DNA of 14,023 nt, from contig CAYPCH010000099.1 in NCBI GenBank assembly GCA_964409165.1, positions 1-14,023 of the forward strand, read 5' to 3'. The position numbers and the translations under genes were made by a program. The notes under the pieces are model-generated. The model saw only the letters and a program-made list of their open reading frames with translations, had not been told where the DNA came from and did no database searches. This document shows positions 7,575 through 13,559 of the stretch, one piece after another. This stretch comes from CAYPCH01 sp964409165 (GTDB taxonomy: Bacteria > Bacillota > Clostridia > Acetivibrionales > Acetivibrionaceae). Positions within the stretch are counted from its first letter, which is position 1, and every line of letters begins with the position of its first letter.

Positions 7575-7741
7575 TTTTACCTCTTTCATTTCACTCCAAG
7601 AGGTCTAACAAAATTTCGTACCCATCGAGGGTACTCAATTTTACCTCTTTCATTTCACTCCAAGAGGTCTAACAAAATTTCGTACCCATCGAGGGTACTC
7701 AATTTTACCTCTTTCATTTCACTCCAAGAGGTCTAACAAAA
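7575..7741. repeat. 64-bp tandem repeat, 2.6 copies
   Basis: Units at 7575-7638 and 7639-7702 are identical over all 64 bases. A third, partial unit (7703-7741) matches the first 39 bases. Each full unit holds two hairpins: ACCTCTT/AAGAGGT with a 12-base loop, and GTACCC/GGGTAC around ATCGA, flanked by pairing AAAATT/AATTTT. The second hairpin belongs to dispersed family E and is terminator-like. The array, with the hairpins at 7733-7839, fills the 368-base space between the SASP and KtrB-like genes, where I see no gene. Confidence 0.95.
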
Positions 7742-7778
7742 AAATAGCAGGAGAGTATCTTCCGCTATTTTTTGTTAG
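7733..7778. terminator. Strong bidirectional hairpin at the end of the tandem array
   Basis: Left arm 7733-7748 (CTAACAAAAAAATAGC) pairs with right arm 7764-7778 (GCTATTTTTTGTTAG) apart from one bulged A, and pairing continues inward with one mismatch. A- and T-runs make it terminator-like on both strands. It fuses the truncated third repeat unit to the left inverted-repeat arm. Confidence 0.7.
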
Positions 7779-7841
7779 GGTCATTTCCTGAAAAGAAATC
7801 CGGCAAAAAGCTTCGGGACTCAATGTCCCGAAGCTTTTTAT
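7771..7841. repeat. Left arm of a 72-bp inverted repeat flanking the SASP gene
   Basis: Its reverse complement aligns with 8161-8232 at about 61 of 72 positions, with one gap. Shared blocks include TTTCAGGAAATG and CTTTTTGCCGGATTT. The arm contains the SASP terminator (7805-7839). The 319 bases between the arms hold only the SASP gene and its upstream region. Confidence 0.85.
7805..7839 (-). terminator. Rho-independent terminator of the SASP gene
   Basis: A perfect 15-bp stem, AAAAAGCTTCGGGAC (7805-7819) and GTCCCGAAGCTTTTT (7825-7839), with loop TCAAT. It begins 14 bases after the SASP stop on the minus strand and ends in five T. It is symmetric and could work both ways. Confidence 0.9.
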
Positions 7842-7853
7842 TGTTTTACATTA

Positions 7854-8066
7854 CTATCTTGAAGTGTCGCCTAAACGTTCTGTCGGATAGCTGTTTCCAG
7901 TGTAAGACTGGAATACTTTTTTCACTATATTGCCACCTATTTTACCAGCTTCCCTAGAGGTTAAATCACCATTGTAACCTTGCTTTAGGTTTACGCCAAC
8001 TTCTTTAGCTATTTCATACTTCATATTTTCAAACTGAGTTTTGCTGTTATTATTGTTGTTCGCCAT
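7854..8066 (-). CDS. Alpha/beta-type small acid-soluble spore protein (SASP)
   Basis: A 70-residue protein that coats and protects DNA in the dormant spore and is degraded at germination. Family signatures are clear: FENMKYEIAKEVGV, containing the YEIA site where the GPR protease cuts before Ile, and GDLTSREAGKIGGNIVKKV with the conserved Thr-Ser-Arg-Glu-Ala-Gly-Lys-Ile-Gly-Gly stretch. The N-terminus is Asn-rich (ANNNNNSKTQ), as in clostridial members. The start is ATG 8066, preceded by a textbook AAGGAGGTGAT; a GTG three codons upstream lies inside that site and is rejected. The gene stands alone with its own terminator. Expression should be forespore-specific (sigma G), but I could not find a convincing sigma-G promoter in 8080-8160. 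It sits between long inverted repeats. Confidence 0.96.
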   Translation of the reverse strand: MANNNNNSKTQFENMKYEIAKEVGVNLKQGYNGDLTSREAGKIGGNIVKKVFQSYTGNSYPTERLGDTSR

Positions 8067-8160
8067 GAATATCACCTCCTTATTCTTATTTTTTCAAAAA
8101 TGAAGATGATTATGAGTAGAAAGTTTTGCTAATGAATTTTGTGTAAAATAAATGATCCTA

Positions 8161-8232
8161 ATAAAAAGCCTCCGGACATCGAGTCCCTCACCTTTTTGCC
8201 GGATTTTCTTTCAGGAAATGGTCCTAAACAAA
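8161..8232. repeat. Right arm of the inverted repeat flanking the SASP gene
   Basis: Inverted partner of 7771-7841 at about 85% identity. Most differences fall in the hairpin stem, so the perfect 15-bp terminator of the left arm is degenerate here (a GGAC/GTCC core remains). The arm runs directly into the family E hairpin at 8230. Confidence 0.85.
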
Positions 8233-8262
8233 ATTGAGTATCCTCGTTGGACACTCAATTAT
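8230..8262 (-). terminator. Terminator of the glycosyltransferase gene (family E copy 4)
   Basis: Arms 8232-8243 and 8249-8260 form a 12-bp stem with one G-U pair and the loop AACGA when read on the minus strand, followed by TTTTGTTT. It begins 11 bases after the glycosyltransferase stop. Confidence 0.8.
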
Positions 8263-8271
8263 ATTTGCAGT

Positions 8272-9489
8272 TTATAATATATTCTTGCGTTTTCTTAAAA
8301 GCAACCTGTTATTAATTTTTATTTTTTTGCTAATATCCCAAAGTCGGGGAAGTTCATCAGGAATATCTATATCGCCTTTTGTTTCAATATTTAAAATAAA
8401 ATCTACAATTTCTTTGGCAGTATCAGGATTCAGGTATTCTCTTTGAGATTTCTTAATACTATTTAATTTTTGTGCGTTATTTAGAAGCAAATCGTCAACC
8501 ATATATTTTAAGCTTCTTAAATCCTTGCAGACAACACCGAGATTATGTTTCATAAGATATCCAGGATTACCTTCTTCTTGTCCCGGCAGATTTCCGGTAA
8601 TAATAAGAGGAACATTGCAAGCGACTGCTTCCATCATAACATTAGGACTTCCTCTTGTGATGGCTATATCAGAAGAGAGCATAAGATCCTGAATGTTTTC
8701 TGTAAAGCCGAAAACTTCGACTCTGCCACTGTACATTTCATTTAAGCTGTTTTCCAGTCTTCTTTTTAAAATTTTATTGCGGCCGGCAACGATTTTTACC
8801 CGGCAGTTAAAGTTTCTTAAAAGTATTTTAGCAACCCTGCGCATATTGCCGGAACCTTCTCCGCCACTCATTATAAGACATTCAAATGGCTGATGGATGT
8901 CATGTTTTTTGTATATTGAAGGGTTATCCAGATGTTGCAAAAACTTTTGTCTGACAGGAAAGCCCTTAACTATAAGTTTTGATTCTGCAACGCCGAATTC
9001 AAGGCATTTATATTTTGATTCTTTTGTCGGACATATGATGTAATCAACCCTTGGATCAGCCCATAGTGGAGTTATACTTACCAGATCGGCAATAAGTGTT
9101 ACAAGAGGTATGTTAATATTATAGTCTTCTATGATATTGAGCAGGGAACCGTTAAAATTCGGATGTACCGACAGAATCAAATCCGGTTTTATACTTTTTA
9201 AAAGTTTAAGAAAATTATCACGAAGAGTTATTTCCACAAAGTCATTAATAATTGAAGGCTTTCTCAGTGATATTTCCCATATCATTTTCCAGAGCTCCTT
9301 GGCATTTCTGGTAACCGAACCGTATAACTTGCCGACCCTGAACCCCATATTGCCTGTCAATGTAAATCCGTCAACAACATGAACATTAACATTAGGATGA
9401 ACAGAGAACTTTTCAAGCAATGAATCGGTAATGCTTTTATGACCGTGACCTGTATAGTTTGAAGAAACAATCAGTATATTGTTAATCAT
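8272..9489 (-). CDS. GT28-family diacylglycerol glycosyltransferase-like protein (MGDG synthase/UgtP type)
   Basis: A 405-residue two-lobed GT-B glycosyltransferase. The N-terminal lobe has VSSNYTGHGHKS (residues 9-19), the glycine-rich acceptor loop of the MGDG-synthase family, and LSVHPNFNG (106-114). The C-terminal lobe has the donor-site pattern MSGGEGSGNMRR (207-218), then ITRGSPNVMMEA (277-288) and LPGQEEGN (301-308). Relatives move glucose or galactose from a UDP-sugar to diacylglycerol at the inner membrane face, producing glycolipids used as membrane lipids or lipoteichoic-acid anchors. Sugar and acceptor cannot be read from sequence; MurG-like enzymes share the fold but not this N-terminus. 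The basic C-terminus (NNRLLLRKRKN) could aid membrane contact. The start is ATG 9489, 4 bases after GGAGG. It is monocistronic and divergent from the carboxypeptidase gene. Confidence 0.87.
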   Translation of the reverse strand: MINNILIVSSNYTGHGHKSITDSLLEKFSVHPNVNVHVVDGFTLTGNMGFRVGKLYGSVTRNAKELWKMIWEISLRKPSIINDFVEITLRDNFLKLLKSIKPDLILSVHPNFNGSLLNIIEDYNINIPLVTLIADLVSITPLWADPRVDYIICPTKESKYKCLEFGVAESKLIVKGFPVRQKFLQHLDNPSIYKKHDIHQPFECLIMSGGEGSGNMRRVAKILLRNFNCRVKIVAGRNKILKRRLENSLNEMYSGRVEVFGFTENIQDLMLSSDIAITRGSPNVMMEAVACNVPLIITGNLPGQEEGNPGYLMKHNLGVVCKDLRSLKYMVDDLLLNNAQKLNSIKKSQREYLNPDTAKEIVDFILNIETKGDIDIPDELPRLWDISKKIKINNRLLLRKRKNIL

Positions 9490-9751
9490 ATTACCTCCGT
9501 AAAGATATTTAATATATAGTTTTTATTCTTCCAAAGTATATTATATTACTTAATATATACAAGTTAAAGTTAAGAATACTTATATTTTTTTGATTTATTG
9601 CACTATTAGTCCAAATGTAGTCAACCACACGCTGTTTTTTGAAAAAATAAACAAAATATTGGAATCCAAAAGTATTTATAAACTTAATGAAACCGTCATA
9701 TATTTATGGAGAAGAGGGTTGCCTAAAAAAATAGTATTGGATGTGATACAA

Positions 9752-11035
9752 GTGGTTAAAAATATACGGGTTGGAAAAATATTTGTTGTGTTTATATGCG
9801 TTTTAGCTATATTTACATCTCATGCATTGGCATATGCAGATGATTTTCATGAATATGAACCGATTAATGAAGCATTTACAAAAGAGGTTGTAGAAGCAAG
9901 CGCTACTCCACCTGTGATTGAGGCAGGGGCGGCTATAGTTATTGATGCAAAGAGCGGAAGGGTACTTTATGCAAAAAATGCAGACTCAAGAAGACCCATG
10001 GCGAGCACCACAAAGATAATGACTGCTATTGTAGCTATTGAAAAAGGCGGGCTGGAAGATAAGGTTAAAGTGAGTAAAAGAGCGGCAAGTGTACGTGGAT
10101 CGGTTATACATCTTAGAGCAGGCGAAGAATTGACATTAAGAGAACTTTTGTACGGGCTTATGTTAAATTCAGGCAATGATGCGGCTATAGCTATAGCTGA
10201 ACATATAGGGGGAACGGTTGAGAACTTTGCACAGATAATGACAAACAAGGCTAAAGAAATAGGATTAAAAGATACCGCTTTTAAAACACCTCATGGTCTT
10301 GACGCAACCGGACACTATACTACCGCAAGGGAACTGGCTCTTCTCACCAGGTATGCACTTGATAATCCTGTATTCTCAAAGATTGTGAGCACACAAAGTA
10401 TGGCAATATCAAATAGGACTCTTAACAATACAAATGAAATGTTAAGGTTATACAATGGAGCAGACGGCGTAAAGACTGGATATACCGGAAAGGCCGGAAG
10501 ATGTCTTGTGACTACGGCTAAAAGGGGCGATTTCAGGATAATTTCGGTAGTTTTGAATTGCTCCAGCAGGACAATAAGAGCAAAGAGTAGCAAAACTATA
10601 CTTGACTATGGTTTTGATAACTACAAGCTCTATACCTTGCTCCAAAAAGACCAACAAATAACAAAAATAGAAGTAAAGAAAGGAATAAAGAAATTTACGA
10701 ATGTGACTGCTGTCAGTGGTGTGGAAATACCACTGACTTTAGAAGAAAAGAATAAGTTGAAGGAAGAAATAAGTACATATGCCATATTGAACGCACCTGT
10801 ACATGAAGGAATTGAAGTTGGAACCATAGTTTTTTCAATTGATGATAAGATAATTGCCCAATCAGATTTGAAGACATGCGAAAGCATATCACGCAAAAAC
10901 TTTTGGTATTACTGGCATGAAATAACCGATATATGGTATAGAATTATGCTACACCCTGACGTCAATGCTTTTACCCTTGTGGGGAGTAACCGATTGTTCC
11001 ATTACTTTTGCATTGGCATCTTTCATGCCTTGTAA
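9752..11035 (+). CDS. Serine-type D-Ala-D-Ala carboxypeptidase (DacF/PBP5 family)
   Basis: A penicillin-binding protein that trims the terminal D-Ala from peptidoglycan stem peptides outside the membrane. From GTG 9752 it has 427 residues. A signal peptide spans 1-29 (KNIRVGK, hydrophobic 10-24, ALAYA). The catalytic triad of motifs is complete: STTK (85-88, nucleophile Ser85), SGN (140-142) and KTG (241-243). A PBP5_C-like beta domain follows at about 305-375. I chose GTG 9752 because GGATGTGAT lies just upstream and the signal peptide then has a normal length. The frame is open back to TTG 9590, and TTG 9719 is another possible start; no in-frame ATG exists. The C-terminus normally ends near the WYYWHEITDIWY segment; here about 27 residues extend antiparallel across the yjfB-like gene. 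Sporulation-linked dacF is the closest named relative, but the symbol is not certain. Confidence 0.88.
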   Translation: MVKNIRVGKIFVVFICVLAIFTSHALAYADDFHEYEPINEAFTKEVVEASATPPVIEAGAAIVIDAKSGRVLYAKNADSRRPMASTTKIMTAIVAIEKGGLEDKVKVSKRAASVRGSVIHLRAGEELTLRELLYGLMLNSGNDAAIAIAEHIGGTVENFAQIMTNKAKEIGLKDTAFKTPHGLDATGHYTTARELALLTRYALDNPVFSKIVSTQSMAISNRTLNNTNEMLRLYNGADGVKTGYTGKAGRCLVTTAKRGDFRIISVVLNCSSRTIRAKSSKTILDYGFDNYKLYTLLQKDQQITKIEVKKGIKKFTNVTAVSGVEIPLTLEEKNKLKEEISTYAILNAPVHEGIEVGTIVFSIDDKIIAQSDLKTCESISRKNFWYYWHEITDIWYRIMLHPDVNAFTLVGSNRLFHYFCIGIFHAL

Positions 11036-11146
11036 AAGTGATGACACGCTCAATGCATCCTGATTCATTGATTTTTGCAGAACAGAAATGTTAAGAGCTT
11101 GCTTTAAGCTTGACAGAGAAGCTGCAGATATACTGCTAAAGTTCAT
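10949..11146 (-). CDS. YjfB-like small protein (putative motility protein family)
   Basis: A 65-residue protein matching the YjfB family in length and pattern. It has an N-terminal stretch of short hydrophobic and Ser residues (SSISAASLSSLKQALNISVLQKSMN), a middle amphipathic helix (SSLLQGMKDA) and a C-terminal PHKGKSIDVRV, the family's typical ending. Bacillus yjfB belongs to the motility regulon, but its function is unknown. The start is ATG 11146 with GGAAGGTGAT just upstream; a GTG three codons earlier lies within that site. Its last 87 bases are also the 3' end of the carboxypeptidase frame on the plus strand, so transcripts of the two genes are complementary there. A long dyad (11171-11207) lies just upstream, overlapping a TATAAT. 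I consider this gene real rather than an antisense shadow, because of its ribosome site and family match. Confidence 0.82.
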   Translation of the reverse strand: MNFSSISAASLSSLKQALNISVLQKSMNQDALSVSSLLQGMKDANAKVMEQSVTPHKGKSIDVRV

Positions 11147-11170
11147 AAATATCACCTTCCCTTATAATAT

Positions 11171-11207
11171 TATAGCACATTTAGGGGGTGTACTAAATAG
11201 TGCTATA
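11171..11207. promoter_or_regulatory. Long dyad between yjfB-like and radical SAM genes; possible operator
   Basis: TATAGCACATTTAG (11171-11184) pairs with 11193-11207 (CTAAAT, bulged A, GTGCTATA) around GGGGTGTA, giving a 14-bp stem. A minus-strand TATAAT (11169-11174) overlaps its edge, 22 bases before the yjfB-like start. A protein binding here could control that gene. Confidence 0.5.
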
Positions 11208-11230
11208 GTCTTATACAGTTTTAAACCGTC

Positions 11231-11260
11231 TTGAAATAAACCATTTATTTTTGTTATAAT
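11231..11260 (+). promoter_or_regulatory. Probable sigma-A promoter of the radical SAM gene
   Basis: TTGAAA (11231-11236) and TATAAT (11255-11260) are 18 bases apart, placing transcription start near 11267 and leaving a leader of about 68 bases. Confidence 0.65.
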
Positions 11261-11334
11261 GACTTGACAGTTCATATGGACAACTCAAAGGAAAAACTCA
11301 AAAAGCATACTAGGCAATGGTGAAAGGAAAACAA

Positions 11335-13089
11335 ATGAAAACCTTAATAATAGCACTAAACTCAAAATATATACACTCTTCTCTGGCAGCTTGGTATCTT
11401 AAGGCTGGTTGCGGTGATTCATGTGGCGTTGTAAAAGTAGCGGAATATTCGATAAACGATAATCCTGACGCTGTGCTTAGGAGCATATATGAAGAAAAAT
11501 GCGATGTTGCGGCTTTTTCGTGTTATATATGGAATATGGAAATGGTTCTTAAGACTGCGGAAAACATAAAAAAGGTTTCACCCGGCACGATGGTGGTTTT
11601 AGGCGGACCTGAGGTTTCATACAGTGCCTATGATATCCTTAAATCTTATCTCTTTATAGATTTTATCGTATCCGGCGAGGGCGAAATACCTTTCAGGCTT
11701 TTGTTAAGTTCATTGATTGACAGCTCTTATGATTTTAAAGATATTGAAGGGGTGAGCTTCAGAAAAGAAGGAAAGATATTTGAAAGCAAAAGTTTTTCAT
11801 TGGTTGAAGACATTGATTCAATACCTTCTCCCTATGATAAGGACATGCTCTGTGCTACCGGAGGAAAGATCTTATATTTCGAGTCTTCAAGGGGATGTCC
11901 CTTTTCCTGCTCCTATTGCATATCCTCTACATTTTCAGGAGTGCGGTATTTTTCAATGGACAGAGTAAAAAAAGAGCTTTTGTTTTTTATTGAAGAAGGT
12001 GTAAAACTGGTTAAATTTGTTGACAGGACATTTAATTGCAATACGCAAAAGGCTAAAGAAATATTTGAATTTATTATTGAAAACGCAAAAGAAACAAAGT
12101 TTCACTTTGAAGTAGCAGCAGACCTTTTTGACGATTCTATAATGGAGATTCTTTCAAAGGCTCCTTACGGGCTTATACAATTTGAAATAGGTGTCCAATC
12201 TACAAACATTAAAACCCTTGAAGCCGTCAACAGAAAAACAAGGCTGGACAGAGTATTCCATTATGTTAGAAGATTGAAGGAGCTGGGAAATATTCACCTT
12301 CATCTAGATCTTATAGCAGGTCTTCCTTATGAGGACTACAATTCCTTTGGAAATTCTTTTAACGAGGTATACAATCTGGCTTCCCACAAGCTACAACTAG
12401 GATTTTTAAAGCTACTTAAAGGAGCTGGCATCTTGGAAGATTCTCTGAAATATGGTTATGAGTATAGAGGCTACCAGCCCTATGAGGTTTTGAGCAATAA
12501 ATTTATAGCATTTGACGAGATAATGGGATTAAAAGGTATAGAAGAGCTTGTTGAACGTTACTATAATTCTGGAAGGTTTATGATGAGTCTGGATTACCTT
12601 ATCGGGGAATATTTTTCCTCACCCTTTGAGTTCTACGAAGAACTTTTATCTTATTACAGAAAAAAGGGGTATTTGAACCGAAAGTTTTCCACAAGAGACC
12701 TTTACACCGTACTTTTGGAGTTTTCTCAGCAATTAAGGCCAAAAGCTGATATTGAAGTGGTTAATGAACTTCTTAAGTTTGATTTTCTGGTATCGGACAA
12801 TACAAACAACCTTCCGCGTGAATTGCACAGGAATCTGACTAAAGAGTTCAGGGAACTGTGTTATGATTTCTTGAAGAATGAAGAAAATATAAAGACTTAT
12901 CTCCCTGAATTTATGGGACTTCCTGCAAAGAAAATAATCAACAGGGTTCACTTTGAGTTGTTTTCATACGACTTAAGCAAGCAAAATGACCATTCAGCAT
13001 ATGAAAAAAATGATTCGGTATTAGTGTTTAACTATAACAGCAAAGATGAAGTAACCGGATGTTATAAATGGAATAAAATAAATTTATAG
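11335..13089 (+). CDS. B12-binding-domain radical SAM protein with DUF4080-like C-terminus
   Basis: A 584-residue three-part protein. Residues 1-140 form a cobalamin-binding-type Rossmann domain (LIIALNSKYIHSSLA, then VVLGGPEVSYSA and FIVSGEGE), without a visible DxHxxG motif, as in many members of this class. Residues about 175-390 are the radical SAM core: CPFSCSYC supplies Cys188, Cys192 and Cys195 for the 4Fe-4S cluster, with later core motifs such as KFVDRTFN and EIGVQS. The remainder to 584 matches the DUF4080 extension in length and character. The class uses S-adenosylmethionine radicals, often for methylation or rearrangement at unactivated carbon, but this subfamily's substrate is unknown to me. 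The start is ATG 11335 with AAAGG 7 bases before it; the upstream ATG 11317 has no ribosome site. No substrate-like or maturase gene adjoins it, so it appears monocistronic. Confidence 0.88.
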   Translation: MKTLIIALNSKYIHSSLAAWYLKAGCGDSCGVVKVAEYSINDNPDAVLRSIYEEKCDVAAFSCYIWNMEMVLKTAENIKKVSPGTMVVLGGPEVSYSAYDILKSYLFIDFIVSGEGEIPFRLLLSSLIDSSYDFKDIEGVSFRKEGKIFESKSFSLVEDIDSIPSPYDKDMLCATGGKILYFESSRGCPFSCSYCISSTFSGVRYFSMDRVKKELLFFIEEGVKLVKFVDRTFNCNTQKAKEIFEFIIENAKETKFHFEVAADLFDDSIMEILSKAPYGLIQFEIGVQSTNIKTLEAVNRKTRLDRVFHYVRRLKELGNIHLHLDLIAGLPYEDYNSFGNSFNEVYNLASHKLQLGFLKLLKGAGILEDSLKYGYEYRGYQPYEVLSNKFIAFDEIMGLKGIEELVERYYNSGRFMMSLDYLIGEYFSSPFEFYEELLSYYRKKGYLNRKFSTRDLYTVLLEFSQQLRPKADIEVVNELLKFDFLVSDNTNNLPRELHRNLTKEFRELCYDFLKNEENIKTYLPEFMGLPAKKIINRVHFELFSYDLSKQNDHSAYEKNDSVLVFNYNSKDEVTGCYKWNKINL

Positions 13090-13091
13090 TA

Positions 13092-13120
13092 GTGTTTAGA
13101 CAATATTTTTTTCTAAACAC
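13092..13120. terminator. Inverted repeat between the converging radical SAM and ATPase genes
   Basis: GTGTTTAG (13092-13099) and CTAAACAC (13113-13120) pair perfectly around a 13-base loop that itself contains a T-run. The right arm includes the stop codon of the minus-strand gene. It may end both transcripts, but there is no T-run after the stem, so it is not a standard terminator. Confidence 0.4.
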
Positions 13121-13535
13121 GTATAAAAACCGAGACCTTGGTACCCTTAGGAATATTATTGCTTATCTGCATATCGTCGGCAAGCCTTTTAATGATCATA
13201 AGTCCCCAACCCCTGTCTTTTAAGGACCTGAAATCGGTATTTTTATTTTCAAAATTAATAGAGGAAAGATTTAAGCCAGAACCCTCATCAGCAATTTCGA
13301 GAATAACGGTTGAATCAATCTTTTGCATTGAAAATAGAACTTTTCCTGCATTTTTTTTATATCCATGTTCGAGAGAATTGATGAGCAATTCGTGGGTGGC
13401 ACTTTTAAGTTTGAAAACAGCTTTTTCGTCCTTCACCATATTGTTTATTACTTCTTCACACAGAACTAAAAACTTTTCAATGCTTTCTTTATCAAAGGGT
13501 ATAAAGGCGTCCAGTTTATAGCTTAGTATCTGCAT
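13113..13535 (-). CDS. RsbW/SpoIIAB-like ATP-binding anti-sigma regulatory factor (HATPase_c_2)
   Basis: A 140-residue single-domain GHKL ATPase. The N box is HELLINSLEHGY (48-59, Glu49 and Asn53 for Mg-ATP). G1 is ADEGSG (82-87) and G2 is DRGWGLMIIKRLAD (107-120), followed by GTKVSV (131-136). Members are serine kinases that hold a sigma factor inactive and phosphorylate an anti-anti-sigma (STAS) protein. Neither partner is encoded within this window, so its target is unknown; many Clostridia have such orphan copies, some tied to response regulators or PP2C phosphatases. The start is ATG 13535, 7 bases after GGAGGA; in-frame TTG and ATG codons upstream overlap or precede that site. It is not SpoIIAB of the classical spoIIA operon, as spoIIAA and sigF are absent beside it. 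Confidence 0.88.
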   Translation of the reverse strand: MQILSYKLDAFIPFDKESIEKFLVLCEEVINNMVKDEKAVFKLKSATHELLINSLEHGYKKNAGKVLFSMQKIDSTVILEIADEGSGLNLSSINFENKNTDFRSLKDRGWGLMIIKRLADDMQISNNIPKGTKVSVFIRV

Positions 13536-13559
13536 AAATGCGTCCTCCATATGCAACAA

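Noticed and set aside
7575..7741. CRISPR-like direct repeats
   Set aside because: The 64-bp units are directly adjacent and identical throughout, with no variable spacers, and no cas genes are present.
7486..7853. Riboswitch (for example c-di-AMP) controlling the KtrB-like gene
   Set aside because: The leader downstream of the likely promoter is only about 50 bases, and I could not find the conserved core. The hairpins further upstream are terminator-type repeats.
7842..8160. Insertion sequence between the inverted repeats
   Set aside because: The interval encodes only the SASP; there is no transposase and no visible target duplication.
9590..9751. Carboxypeptidase starting at TTG 9590
   Set aside because: It would bury the signal peptide more than 60 residues inside the protein, and no ribosome site precedes the TTG.
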